Shown: piece after piece, positions 7,533-13,826 of the stretch
Layout: every line of letters starts with the position of its first letter
How positions within the stretch are numbered: the stretch's first letter is position 1
From: Brevibacillus sp.
GTDB taxonomy: Bacteria; Bacillota; Bacilli; Brevibacillales; Brevibacillaceae
Length of the DNA: 15,076 bases
Assembly: GCA_029240815.1 (NCBI GenBank)
Contig: JARDZO010000124.1
Coordinates: forward strand, 1-15,076
Direction: 5' to 3'
Notes under the pieces: model-generated
Told to the model about the DNA's origin: nothing
What the model saw: only the letters and a program-made list of their open reading frames with translations
The model's database searches: none
Position numbers and translations under genes: made by a program

Positions 7533-7583
7533 TTTCCATCTTCATGGAAAAAAACCTCTCTGCATTCGTGTAGAGAGGTTTTT
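7533..7583 (+). terminator. tandem hairpins ending the ferredoxin transcript
   Basis: The second hairpin is the terminator: AAAAACCTCTCT at 7550-7561, a 10-base loop, AGAGAGGTTTTT at 7572-7583, with a U-tail; the A-rich left arm also makes it readable from the other strand. Immediately before it, 7533-7550 forms a 7-bp hairpin TTTCCAT/ATGGAAA closed by a CTTC tetraloop, with no U-tail of its own. Confidence 0.9.
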
Positions 7584-7833
7584 CAGTTTCTTCATAATCG
7601 ACAGTGAACGCTTGATCAGTATATTTTCATTTCAACTTTTCTTCATTTTCGATACAATAAAAGCACCGGAAAAACCGAACATTAAAATGGTCTTTTACCT
7701 TTTTTTGTGAGATGAATATCTTAACGTTCGTGATTTGGTCATTTCTAACCTTCACACCCTCCTAAACTGACCTTTATTTACGAACGATAAACATTTTTTT
7801 AAATGCAATGTTCTTATTTTCTGTTTTTTGTGC
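7584..7833. other. AT-rich non-coding stretch with a large inverted repeat
   Basis: No protein gene is supported on either strand in these 250 bases. The only strong structure is the inverted repeat at 7725-7786, listed separately. A weak promoter-like pair lies upstream (TTTCAA, 17-base spacer, TACAAT around 7635-7665), with no recognisable product. The nearest ORF is a 15-codon minus-strand frame at 7695-7742 that I do not accept as a gene. Confidence 0.5.
7725..7786. repeat. interrupted inverted repeat upstream of the serine operon promoter
   Basis: The left arm has CGTTCGT (7725-7731) then GGTCA (7737-7741); the right arm has TGACC (7768-7772) then ACGAACG (7780-7786). The two blocks pair in the correct nested order, separated by internal loops of 5 and 7 bases, around a 26-base centre. 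It lies about 50 bases upstream of the -35 of the T-box promoter, so it is outside that transcript. Confidence 0.6.
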
Positions 7834-7863
7834 TTGACGTTACCCTTTTTGCCGTGATATCGT
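7834..7863 (+). promoter_or_regulatory. promoter of the serine biosynthesis operon
   Basis: TTGACG at 7834-7839, an 18-base spacer and TATCGT at 7858-7863, the latter preceded by TGA in the extended -10 position (TGnTATCGT). The expected start is near 7870, which puts the T-box Stem I close to the 5' end, as is normal. A dyad CGTAAG (7861-7866) / CTTACG (7874-7879) overlaps the -10 and start point. Confidence 0.6.
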
Positions 7864-7869
7864 AAGTAC

Positions 7870-8173
7870 AAATCTTACGAGACACATAATGCAAACAGCG
7901 ATGACGAAGAAACGCTGTGTACCGGAAACCCTCAGAGAGCCGATGTTCGCTGCGAATCGGCGGTTCCAATCACAGATAAGCACTTCCGAGTTGTTGCGTC
8001 GAACCTTTTTTAAAGTAGACGCGAACGGTAGATCCGTTATCTCTTTAGGTCAAGTACCTAGCAAGGCTCTTCTTTGAGAAAAGAAGGGTAAATGAGGGTG
8101 GCACCGCGAAGCAAAGCCTCTCGTCCCTCACTGTTCTGTAATAGGAGCAGTGTGGGAACGGGAGGTTTTTTTT
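7870..8173 (+). promoter_or_regulatory. T-box leader, predicted to sense serine tRNA
   Basis: Complete T-box riboswitch that reads the charging state of a tRNA and controls termination before the aminotransferase-serA operon. Stem I base pairs GCAAACA (7891-7897) with TGTTGC (7992-7997); a GATGACGAA kink-turn-like segment follows; the distal hairpin carries the family AGAGAG (7934-7939) and CCGAT/ATCGG. In this pairing the internal loop above the kink-turn exposes AGC (7979-7981); the alternative candidate is TCA (7970-7972). Both encode serine. Further hairpins lie at 8024-8038, 8046-8060 and 8069-8086. The T-box sequence AGGGTGGCACCGCG is at 8095-8108; its UGGC complements a GCCA tRNA end, fitting the G discriminator of tRNA-Ser. 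The 3' end is the terminator at 8117-8173. Serine specificity is an inference from codons and downstream genes. Confidence 0.92.
8117..8173 (+). terminator. conditional terminator of the T-box leader
   Basis: Left arm 8117-8133 (CCTCTCGTCCCTCACTG) pairs with right arm 8148-8165 (CAGTGTGGGAACGGGAGG), followed by eight T at 8166-8173. The 5' side of this hairpin is the sequence expected to pair with the T-box element in the alternative antiterminator. Confidence 0.9.
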
Positions 8174-8202
8174 ATTGCATTCATACTAGGAGGAGAGAAA
8201 AC

Positions 8203-9357
8203 ATGTTTACTGACAAACAGATTTTAAGAATTCCAGGTCCTACCCCTATTCCACCTCGGGTTCAACAAGCCATGAGTCAACCGATGATGGGACACCGCAG
8301 TGGCAAGTTTTCTTCTTTGTTTGCACGCACAGCTGAGCGCCTGAAACCATACTTCGGCACCCAACAAGATGTGTACATTATCGCAGGTAGCGGAACCAGT
8401 GCCTTGGAAATGGGCGTAGTCAATACACTTCAACCCGGTGATGAAGCTGCCGTACTGGTCAGCGGTAATTTCGGTGAACGATTTGCAAAAATATGCGAAC
8501 GTTACGGCGTTGTTGCTCACCGCCTTGAGGTACCTTGGGGCGAAGCAGTCACACCTGAGCTGCTCGATGCGTTCCTGAAAGAAAAGCCACAGGTGAAAGC
8601 CGTGTTTGCTACTTACTGCGAGACATCCACCGGTGTTCAAAATCCGATTGCTGAACTTGCCGGGGTCATTCGCAAGCAATCCGATGCTCTGTTCATCGTC
8701 GACGCTGTAAGCTGCCTGGGAGCCGTACCATGCGAAATGGATGCCTGGGGTGTAGATATCGTCGTGACTGGGTCGCAAAAGGCCTTCATGCTCCCTACTG
8801 GGCTCGCTTTCCTGGCAGCTAGCGAAAGAGCATGGTCGGTCATTGATAATAACAAATCCCTTGCGTACTACCTCGATCTCAAGGCTTACCGCAAAAGCAT
8901 GAAGGATCAAACAACACCATATACTCCTGCTGTATCGTTGATCTTTGGTTTAGCGGAAGTGCTCGATATTTTGGAAGAAGAAGGATTGCCTGCGATCGTC
9001 AAGCGCCATGAGCTGATGCGAGATATGACCCGTGCAGCCATGAGAGTTCTGAACATCAAACTGATGGCGGAAGATGCTTACGCTGCAACGACCGTTACTT
9101 CTTGCGACCCGCAAGGCGCTTTCGATGCAGAAGCGATGCGTAAGGCATTGACCAAGCATTACAACATCTCGATCGCTGGCGGACAGCAACACCTGAAAGG
9201 GAAAATCTTCCGCATTGGTCACATGGGATACTGCGAACCGCTCGATGTTCTGCAAGTCATCGCTGCCATCGAAATGTCGCTCCACCAAATTGGTGCTCCA
9301 GTTGAACTGGGTGCCGGTGTAAAAGCTGCTCAGGAGGTGCTCATCGCACATGTATAA
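8203..9357 (+). CDS. class V PLP aminotransferase, probable phosphoserine aminotransferase substitute
   Basis: 384 residues, fold-type I PLP enzyme of the alanine-glyoxylate / serine-pyruvate aminotransferase family. Key features: RIPGPTPIPPRV start (9-20) with MGHRSGKF (29-36), phosphate-binding SGTSA (63-67), PLP-contacting D167 (FIVDAVS), Schiff-base lysine K193 in VTGSQKAFMLPTG, and the substrate-carboxylate arginine in FRIGHMG (R337). It is not a classic SerC by motif. However, it shares a T-box leader with serA, overlaps it by 8 bases, and no other serC is visible, so I infer it makes phosphoserine from 3-phosphohydroxypyruvate, as reported for class V homologues in some bacteria and archaea. 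Serine-glyoxylate or alanine-glyoxylate activity remains possible. The ATG at 8203 has AGGAGG 9 bases before it; the longer frame from 8092 runs through the terminator. Confidence 0.9.
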   Translation: MFTDKQILRIPGPTPIPPRVQQAMSQPMMGHRSGKFSSLFARTAERLKPYFGTQQDVYIIAGSGTSALEMGVVNTLQPGDEAAVLVSGNFGERFAKICERYGVVAHRLEVPWGEAVTPELLDAFLKEKPQVKAVFATYCETSTGVQNPIAELAGVIRKQSDALFIVDAVSCLGAVPCEMDAWGVDIVVTGSQKAFMLPTGLAFLAASERAWSVIDNNKSLAYYLDLKAYRKSMKDQTTPYTPAVSLIFGLAEVLDILEEEGLPAIVKRHELMRDMTRAAMRVLNIKLMAEDAYAATTVTSCDPQGAFDAEAMRKALTKHYNISIAGGQQHLKGKIFRIGHMGYCEPLDVLQVIAAIEMSLHQIGAPVELGAGVKAAQEVLIAHV

Positions 9358-10933
9358 AGTACTGATTACTGACCCACTTAGCGAATTCGGAATTCAACAA
9401 CTGTTGGACGCGCCAGACGTAGAAGTCGTGCGCAAAACGGATCTCTCCCCTAGCGATCTGCTCGAAGAAATTGGCGATTACGATGCATTACTCGTACGGA
9501 GCCAGACACAAGTAACGGCTGACGTGCTGGCTGCTGGAAAAAAACTGAAAGCAGTCGGCCGTGCAGGTGTAGGCGTAGACAATATCGATATCAACGCCGC
9601 TACTCAAGCGGGTATCCCGGTAATCAACGCTCCAGACGGTAATACGATCTCCACAGCAGAGCATTCGTTCGCGATGCTAATGGCAGTGGCCCGCAACATC
9701 CCGCAAGCTCACAAGAAGCTGGTGGATGGTACTTGGGATCGCAAAAGCTTCCAGGGTGTCGAGCTCAACAATAAAGTCCTCGGTGTTCTTGGTATGGGGC
9801 GTATCGGCTCTGAAGTAGCCAAACGTGCGAAAGCATTCGGTATGACTGTCATGGGTTTTGATCCATTCCTGACCGAAGAACGCGCGCAAAAAATGGGAGT
9901 GACGAATGCGACTGTGGATGAGATTTGCCGCTCCGCTGATTTCATTACCGTTCATACGCCTTTGACCAAAGAAACTCGTCACATCATCAGCTCCCGTGAA
10001 TTCGCCAAAATGAAGGACGGCGTGCGCGTGATCAACTGCGCACGCGGTGGAATCATCGACGAGAAAGCACTGTATGAAGCGATTACGACTGGAAAAGTAG
10101 CTGGGGCAGCTTTGGACGTTTATGAAGTAGAGCCGCCTGTCGATAACCCATTGGTCGGCCATCCGAAAGTCATCACCGCCCCTCACTTGGGTGCTTCTAC
10201 TATAGAAGCGCAAGAGAACGTGGCTGTAGACGTATCGGAGGAAATTCTCAAAGTTCTGCGTGACCAACCTTTTAAAAATGCGGTTAACCTGCCCTCCATC
10301 CCTGCTCATGTGATGGAAAAAGTGCAGCCTTACTTTACTCTTGGAGAAAAACTGGGACATTTCCTCGCACAAGTGACCGTTGGTTCCATCTCCGAGGTAG
10401 AGATCAAATACAGCGGCGAATTGACCGATGTCGATACATCACCATTGACTCGTACTGTGCTGAAAGGTGTTCTCTCCTTCCGCCTAGGCGAAGAAGTAAA
10501 CTTCGTCAATGCACCTCTGCTCGCAAAAGTGCGTGACATCACGGTAACAGAGCAAAAAGCCGCTCAAAACAAAGGCTTTACGAACTTGTTGACCGTTTCC
10601 TTGAAAACGACGCAAGAAACTCGCTCGGTGGCAGGTACACGCTTGAACGGCTATGGCGCTCGCATCGTTAAAATTGACGATTATGCGATTGACGTAGCTC
10701 CAGAAGGCTACCTGCTCTACATTCACCACAATGACCGTCCAGGTGTTATCGGACGTGTCGGATCCATTCTGGGTGAAAACAACGTGAACATCGCTACCAT
10801 GCAAGTGGGACGACGTGACGTAGGCGGAGACGCAATCATGATGCTGTCGGTTGATAAGCCCTTGACAGCTGAACTGTTGGATACCATGGGTGAATTGGCA
10901 GAAGTAAAAAGTGTAACGCAAATTGAGCTGTAA
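9350..10933 (+). CDS. serA: D-3-phosphoglycerate dehydrogenase
   Basis: 527 residues, catalyses the first committed step of serine synthesis, 3-phosphoglycerate to 3-phosphohydroxypyruvate with NAD. Layout: catalytic/NAD domains at about 1-310 with LGMGRIG (147-153) and a following acidic D171 typical of NAD use; catalytic triad R232 (NCARGG), E261 (YEVEPP), H279 (PHLGAST); an intervening domain at about 320-450 as in the long Bacillus/Mycobacterium type; and a C-terminal ACT domain at about 453-527 (HHNDRPGVIGRVG), usually the serine-binding regulatory domain. A perfect GGAGGTG lies 10 bases before the ATG, inside the aminotransferase gene; the 8-base overlap implies coupling. Expression depends on the T-box leader; the gene ends in its own terminator. 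Confidence 0.97.
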   Translation: MYKVLITDPLSEFGIQQLLDAPDVEVVRKTDLSPSDLLEEIGDYDALLVRSQTQVTADVLAAGKKLKAVGRAGVGVDNIDINAATQAGIPVINAPDGNTISTAEHSFAMLMAVARNIPQAHKKLVDGTWDRKSFQGVELNNKVLGVLGMGRIGSEVAKRAKAFGMTVMGFDPFLTEERAQKMGVTNATVDEICRSADFITVHTPLTKETRHIISSREFAKMKDGVRVINCARGGIIDEKALYEAITTGKVAGAALDVYEVEPPVDNPLVGHPKVITAPHLGASTIEAQENVAVDVSEEILKVLRDQPFKNAVNLPSIPAHVMEKVQPYFTLGEKLGHFLAQVTVGSISEVEIKYSGELTDVDTSPLTRTVLKGVLSFRLGEEVNFVNAPLLAKVRDITVTEQKAAQNKGFTNLLTVSLKTTQETRSVAGTRLNGYGARIVKIDDYAIDVAPEGYLLYIHHNDRPGVIGRVGSILGENNVNIATMQVGRRDVGGDAIMMLSVDKPLTAELLDTMGELAEVKSVTQIEL

Positions 10934-10956
10934 TCTACATTTTTTATGAATGTTTG

Positions 10957-10989
10957 AAAGGACCCGGTCTAAAAACCGGGTCTTTACCT
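10957..10989 (+). terminator. rho-independent terminator after serA
   Basis: GACCCGGT (10961-10968) and ACCGGGTC (10975-10982) form an 8-bp GC-rich stem with a CTAAAA loop, followed by TTTACCTTT. The U-tail is interrupted, and it overlaps the -35 of the next promoter. Confidence 0.85.
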
Positions 10990-11017
10990 TTACCCGTTTT
11001 TTCCTAATGGATATAAT
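10989..11017 (+). promoter_or_regulatory. σA promoter of the transporter gene
   Basis: TTTACC at 10989-10994, a 17-base spacer and a consensus TATAAT at 11012-11017, 35 bases before the transporter ATG. It starts immediately behind the serA terminator, so the transporter is a separate unit from the serine genes. Confidence 0.75.
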
Positions 11018-11052
11018 AGGACAAGACAACTGTCAAGAGAAAGGAGTTTACT

Positions 11053-12336
11053 ATGACGAACCAGGCGTTATTCGCCATTGGCATCTTTTTAGTAACCTAC
11101 GCATTCATTATTAGTGAAAAACTGCACCGTACGATCGTGGCCATGTCAGGCGGTATCCTGATGGTGCTGTTCGGGATCGTAACGCAAGAACAAGCCGTTC
11201 ACCACATTGATTTCAACACATTGGGACTCCTCATCGGGATGATGATTCTGGTCGCAGTAACGGCTCAGACAGGCGTTTTCAAATATGTCGCAATCCGCGC
11301 TGCGAAGGCAGCGAAGGGTAAGCCTATTCGAATCCTTGTCTACCTGAGCATTATTACAGCACTAGCTTCCGCTTTTCTGGACAACGTGACGACTGTACTG
11401 TTAATCGTACCTGTCACGTTCAGTATTGCTCGTCAGCTGCAATTGAATCCAATCCCTCTATTGATTAGTGAGATCATTGCATCAAATGCAGGCGGCACCG
11501 CAACACTGATCGGAGATCCTCCGAACATCATGATCGGCAGCGCAGTACCTGAGCTTGATTTTATGGCATTCCTCGTGAATCTGTCTCCCGTAATCGTCGT
11601 GATCATGGCTGTCACCATTGTTGGTCTCGTCTTTATTTACCGCAAACAGCTGGTGACTTCACCAGAACTGAGTGCCAAGATCATGCAGTTAAATGAACGC
11701 GACGAGATCACGGACACAGTTTTGCTCAAAAAATCGTTGACCGTCATGGCCTTGACGATCATAGGGTTTATGCTGCATGGCGCTCTTCACTTGGAATCGG
11801 CTACCATCGCCTTGACTGGTGCTTTCCTCTTGCTCCTGTTGACCGGTGAGCATTATCTCGAAGATGCTATCAGCAAAGTGGAATGGAATACCATCTTTTT
11901 CTTTATCGGTTTGTTTGTTCTAGTATCTGGCCTTGTTGAAACCGGTGTCATCGCTAAGCTGGCGAATGAAGCGATCAAGTTGACTGGTGGAGATCCGCTG
12001 CATACTTCTCTCTTGATTCTTTGGCTGAGTGCGATTGCCTCTGCTTTCGTGGACAATATCCCGTTCGTGGCGACCATGATCCCGATGATTAAAGAAATGG
12101 GTGCGCTCGGAATCACGAATCTGGAGCCTTTGTGGTGGAGTCTGGCACTGGGAGCTTGTCTGGGTGGAAACGGTACCTTGATCGGAGCAAGCGCGAACGT
12201 CATCGTCGCAGGCCTTGCCTCGAAGGAAGGTTATAATATCAGTTTTATTGGCTTCATGAAAGTGGCATTTCCTTTGATGATTATCTCCATCATCATTTCA
12301 CATCTGTATGTGTATCTGCGTTATTTTATCTGGTAA
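11053..12336 (+). CDS. ArsB/NhaD-superfamily membrane transporter (ion transporter, substrate unknown)
   Basis: 427 residues, almost entirely hydrophobic, about 11-12 membrane segments. The two halves carry matching motifs: SAFLDN (106-111) with SAFVDN (330-335), and NAGGTATLIGDPPN (145-158) with GGNGTLIGASAN (371-382). These duplicated D-N and G-G-T-LIG-xx-N loops are the signature of the ion transporter superfamily that includes ArsB, NhaD, citrate carriers and the P protein. A charged cytoplasmic loop lies at about 197-228. The closest group by motif is the ArsB/NhaD type; I cannot choose between sodium/proton antiport, anion and organic acid transport. There is no ArsR or other ars gene beside it. 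AAGGAG is 6 bases before the ATG. The next gene's ribosome site overlaps its TAA. Confidence 0.88.
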   Translation: MTNQALFAIGIFLVTYAFIISEKLHRTIVAMSGGILMVLFGIVTQEQAVHHIDFNTLGLLIGMMILVAVTAQTGVFKYVAIRAAKAAKGKPIRILVYLSIITALASAFLDNVTTVLLIVPVTFSIARQLQLNPIPLLISEIIASNAGGTATLIGDPPNIMIGSAVPELDFMAFLVNLSPVIVVIMAVTIVGLVFIYRKQLVTSPELSAKIMQLNERDEITDTVLLKKSLTVMALTIIGFMLHGALHLESATIALTGAFLLLLLTGEHYLEDAISKVEWNTIFFFIGLFVLVSGLVETGVIAKLANEAIKLTGGDPLHTSLLILWLSAIASAFVDNIPFVATMIPMIKEMGALGITNLEPLWWSLALGACLGGNGTLIGASANVIVAGLASKEGYNISFIGFMKVAFPLMIISIIISHLYVYLRYFIW

Positions 12337-12341
12337 GGAGG
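12335..12341 (+). promoter_or_regulatory. ribosome binding site overlapping the transporter stop
   Basis: AAGGAGG starts within the TAA of the transporter. It is 7 bases from ATG 12349 and only 1 base from ATG 12343, so it decides for the second methionine. Confidence 0.7.
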
Positions 12342-12348
12342 AATGCGA

Positions 12349-12624
12349 ATGCTACGCTATACATTTGATGAATCCCTAATCGACATCAAAGAGATTGTAA
12401 ATCCTTCTGATATTTCCTTTCAGATCGTCGTCAAATCGGAGGACATGCGCAAACGTTTGAAGCAGGTGCGCACGTACTTTGAAGATAATAAGGATTACAC
12501 GGATGCCCTGTTTTACTCCCGCGAGGACGGTACCTTTGAGGTCATTGTACGAAAAGATGCGATCGATGCTTTTTTGATTCACGCCTTTCGCTTTCAATGC
12601 CTAAAGTCGCTTCACTGGGACTAG
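12349..12624 (+). CDS. small protein of unknown function co-transcribed with the transporter
   Basis: 91 residues, soluble, no signal or membrane segment, no family recognised. It is rich in charged and aromatic residues (ESLIDIKEI; KSEDMRKRLKQVRTYFEDNKDY; EDGTFEVIVRKDAIDAFLIHAF), and reads like a compact alpha/beta domain, with one cysteine near the end. The ATG at 12349 is preferred over 12343 on ribosome-site spacing. The gap to the transporter stop is 12 bases, and no promoter or terminator lies between them, so both are on one transcript that ends at the hairpin 17 bases downstream. A role as a cytoplasmic partner or regulator of the transporter is possible but rests on position alone. 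Confidence 0.75.
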   Translation: MLRYTFDESLIDIKEIVNPSDISFQIVVKSEDMRKRLKQVRTYFEDNKDYTDALFYSREDGTFEVIVRKDAIDAFLIHAFRFQCLKSLHWD

Positions 12625-12641
12625 ACCTCCCAAATAGGAAA

Positions 12642-12678
12642 GACTCCACCGACGAGATCAACGGTGGAGTCTTTTTTT
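12642..12678 (+). terminator. terminator between convergent genes
   Basis: GACTCCACCG (12642-12651) and CGGTGGAGTC (12662-12671) form a perfect 10-bp stem with a 10-base loop, followed by seven T at 12672-12678. On the minus strand the same hairpin is followed only by TTTCC, so it is strong for the plus-strand operon and weaker for the HAD gene that ends at 12690. Confidence 0.93.
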
Positions 12679-12689
12679 ATGCCCATCTT

Positions 12690-13826
12690 CTATTCGAGAA
12701 TCGACAAAATGTCTCTTACATCATCAAGAATGTAATCTGCTTTCACTTCTTCAAACTTGGCCCGCGCCTCCTGACCAGACAAACCAGTGAGCGTCGCAGC
12801 AAATTTACAGCCGATCGAGCGTGCAGCCAGGAAATCTGCCGGAGAGTCTCCGACAACCAGTACTTCATCCCCATTTGTAATCGGGAGTGAGAAGTTCACG
12901 ACTTCACTGTTTGGCACTGACAAGCCGAGCAATCCTTTTACATATGAGAATGGATGTGGCTTGGACATCGGCGCGTGTGCAGGATACTCCTCTTCTGCTT
13001 CCAGTACATGAGAAGCAGTCACGACACGATTGGAATCAAACCACTCCAAAACCTTCATTTCCTTGAGCGGTACATGTGTCTCGATCGTCGGACGGCCCGT
13101 CCCAATTCCCAAGATGTAGCCTTTTTCTTTCAAGGTGCGGAACAGCTCAATCATTTCAGCCGGCGGTACGATCGGAATTTCATCCGTCAAGAAGCCTTTT
13201 TTGCCCGGTTGCATCGTTTCCCTTCCAATGGAAGCAGCTACCCTCTCATCACCTAGATACCATTCCTGGAATGTTTTCTGGCATAGCTGCCACAGATCGC
13301 TATTGCGGGAGAACATTTCTGTCTCTACGCCACAACGTTCTTTGGCTACTTGATTCAAATAAAGCAGCATTTCTGCCTTTTGAGCAGGGCCTTTCGCAAA
13401 ATCAGGAGTGAAAGCCGCGTAATCTACAGCAAAATCCGGTGCGTAGGTCGCACCCCACTCTCTCAGCTTCGCAAGTTCGGCTCGATCGACTTGTCCACTG
13501 AGCAGGCTAGTGACTTCTGTACCCAGCTGTGGCTTTAACACCTCAACCAGTCGAATCAATTGGTAGGAGAAGCTCAAAAACACCATATCCCAGTTGGAGT
13601 TGATTCCGCGGGCTTTAATGATATTGAGGACGTCATCTTTTGCAAATACTTCCTCACGAACCCGACGAATTTCGGACTCTGCTGGTGCAGGTGTAAAGGT
13701 ATCTGCTTTCAGCCCTAAATACTGTGGGCTGTACAGCATTTCCCATACCGTCAAGGCAGAAGCATCAAAGTAGCGTTCTTCACTGAGCATAACCCCATCA
13801 ACATCAAATAAGATCGTCTTGATCAT
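12690..13826 (-). CDS. HAD-superfamily hydrolase with a very large cap insertion
   Basis: 378 residues. The four HAD motifs are present: nucleophile motif DVDG (D8, D10), threonine motif GTGRP (T243), lysine motif MSKPHP (K289) and the acidic motif VVGDSPAD (D327, D331), which bind magnesium and the phosphorylated substrate. Most small HAD phosphatases are 200-250 residues with a 60-80 residue cap; here about 200 mainly helical residues (about 20-220) separate motif I from motif II. The GDSPADFLAA form of motif IV resembles phosphoglycolate-phosphatase-like members, but the substrate is unknown. The ATG at 13826 lies inside the end of the histidine kinase gene (23-base overlap), with TAGGAG about 11 bases upstream, indicating the same mRNA and probable coupling. 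Transcription converges with the transporter operon. Confidence 0.85.
   Translation of the reverse strand: MIKTILFDVDGVMLSEERYFDASALTVWEMLYSPQYLGLKADTFTPAPAESEIRRVREEVFAKDDVLNIIKARGINSNWDMVFLSFSYQLIRLVEVLKPQLGTEVTSLLSGQVDRAELAKLREWGATYAPDFAVDYAAFTPDFAKGPAQKAEMLLYLNQVAKERCGVETEMFSRNSDLWQLCQKTFQEWYLGDERVAASIGRETMQPGKKGFLTDEIPIVPPAEMIELFRTLKEKGYILGIGTGRPTIETHVPLKEMKVLEWFDSNRVVTASHVLEAEEEYPAHAPMSKPHPFSYVKGLLGLSVPNSEVVNFSLPITNGDEVLVVGDSPADFLAARSIGCKFAATLTGLSGQEARAKFEEVKADYILDDVRDILSILE

Noticed and set aside
7695..7742. Minus-strand mini-gene for a basic 15-residue peptide starting MTKSRTLRYS
   Set aside because: The GGAGG is too far from the ATG, the frame is too short to judge, and the start falls inside the inverted repeat.
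7889..8077. Plus-strand ORF of 61 codons
   Set aside because: It lies wholly inside the T-box leader, whose base pairing explains the sequence.
8092..8202. Extension of the aminotransferase upstream to 8092
   Set aside because: It would translate the T-box element and its terminator; the ATG at 8203 has AGGAGG at 9 bases and begins like family members.
8224..8910. Minus-strand frame of 228 codons opposite the aminotransferase
   Set aside because: Antisense shadow of a well-supported enzyme gene, with no initiation signal or family features.
9677..10372. Long minus-strand frame (231 codons) opposite serA
   Set aside because: Shadow of a certain gene; composition rich in His, Cys and Phe, no ribosome site, no recognisable domain.
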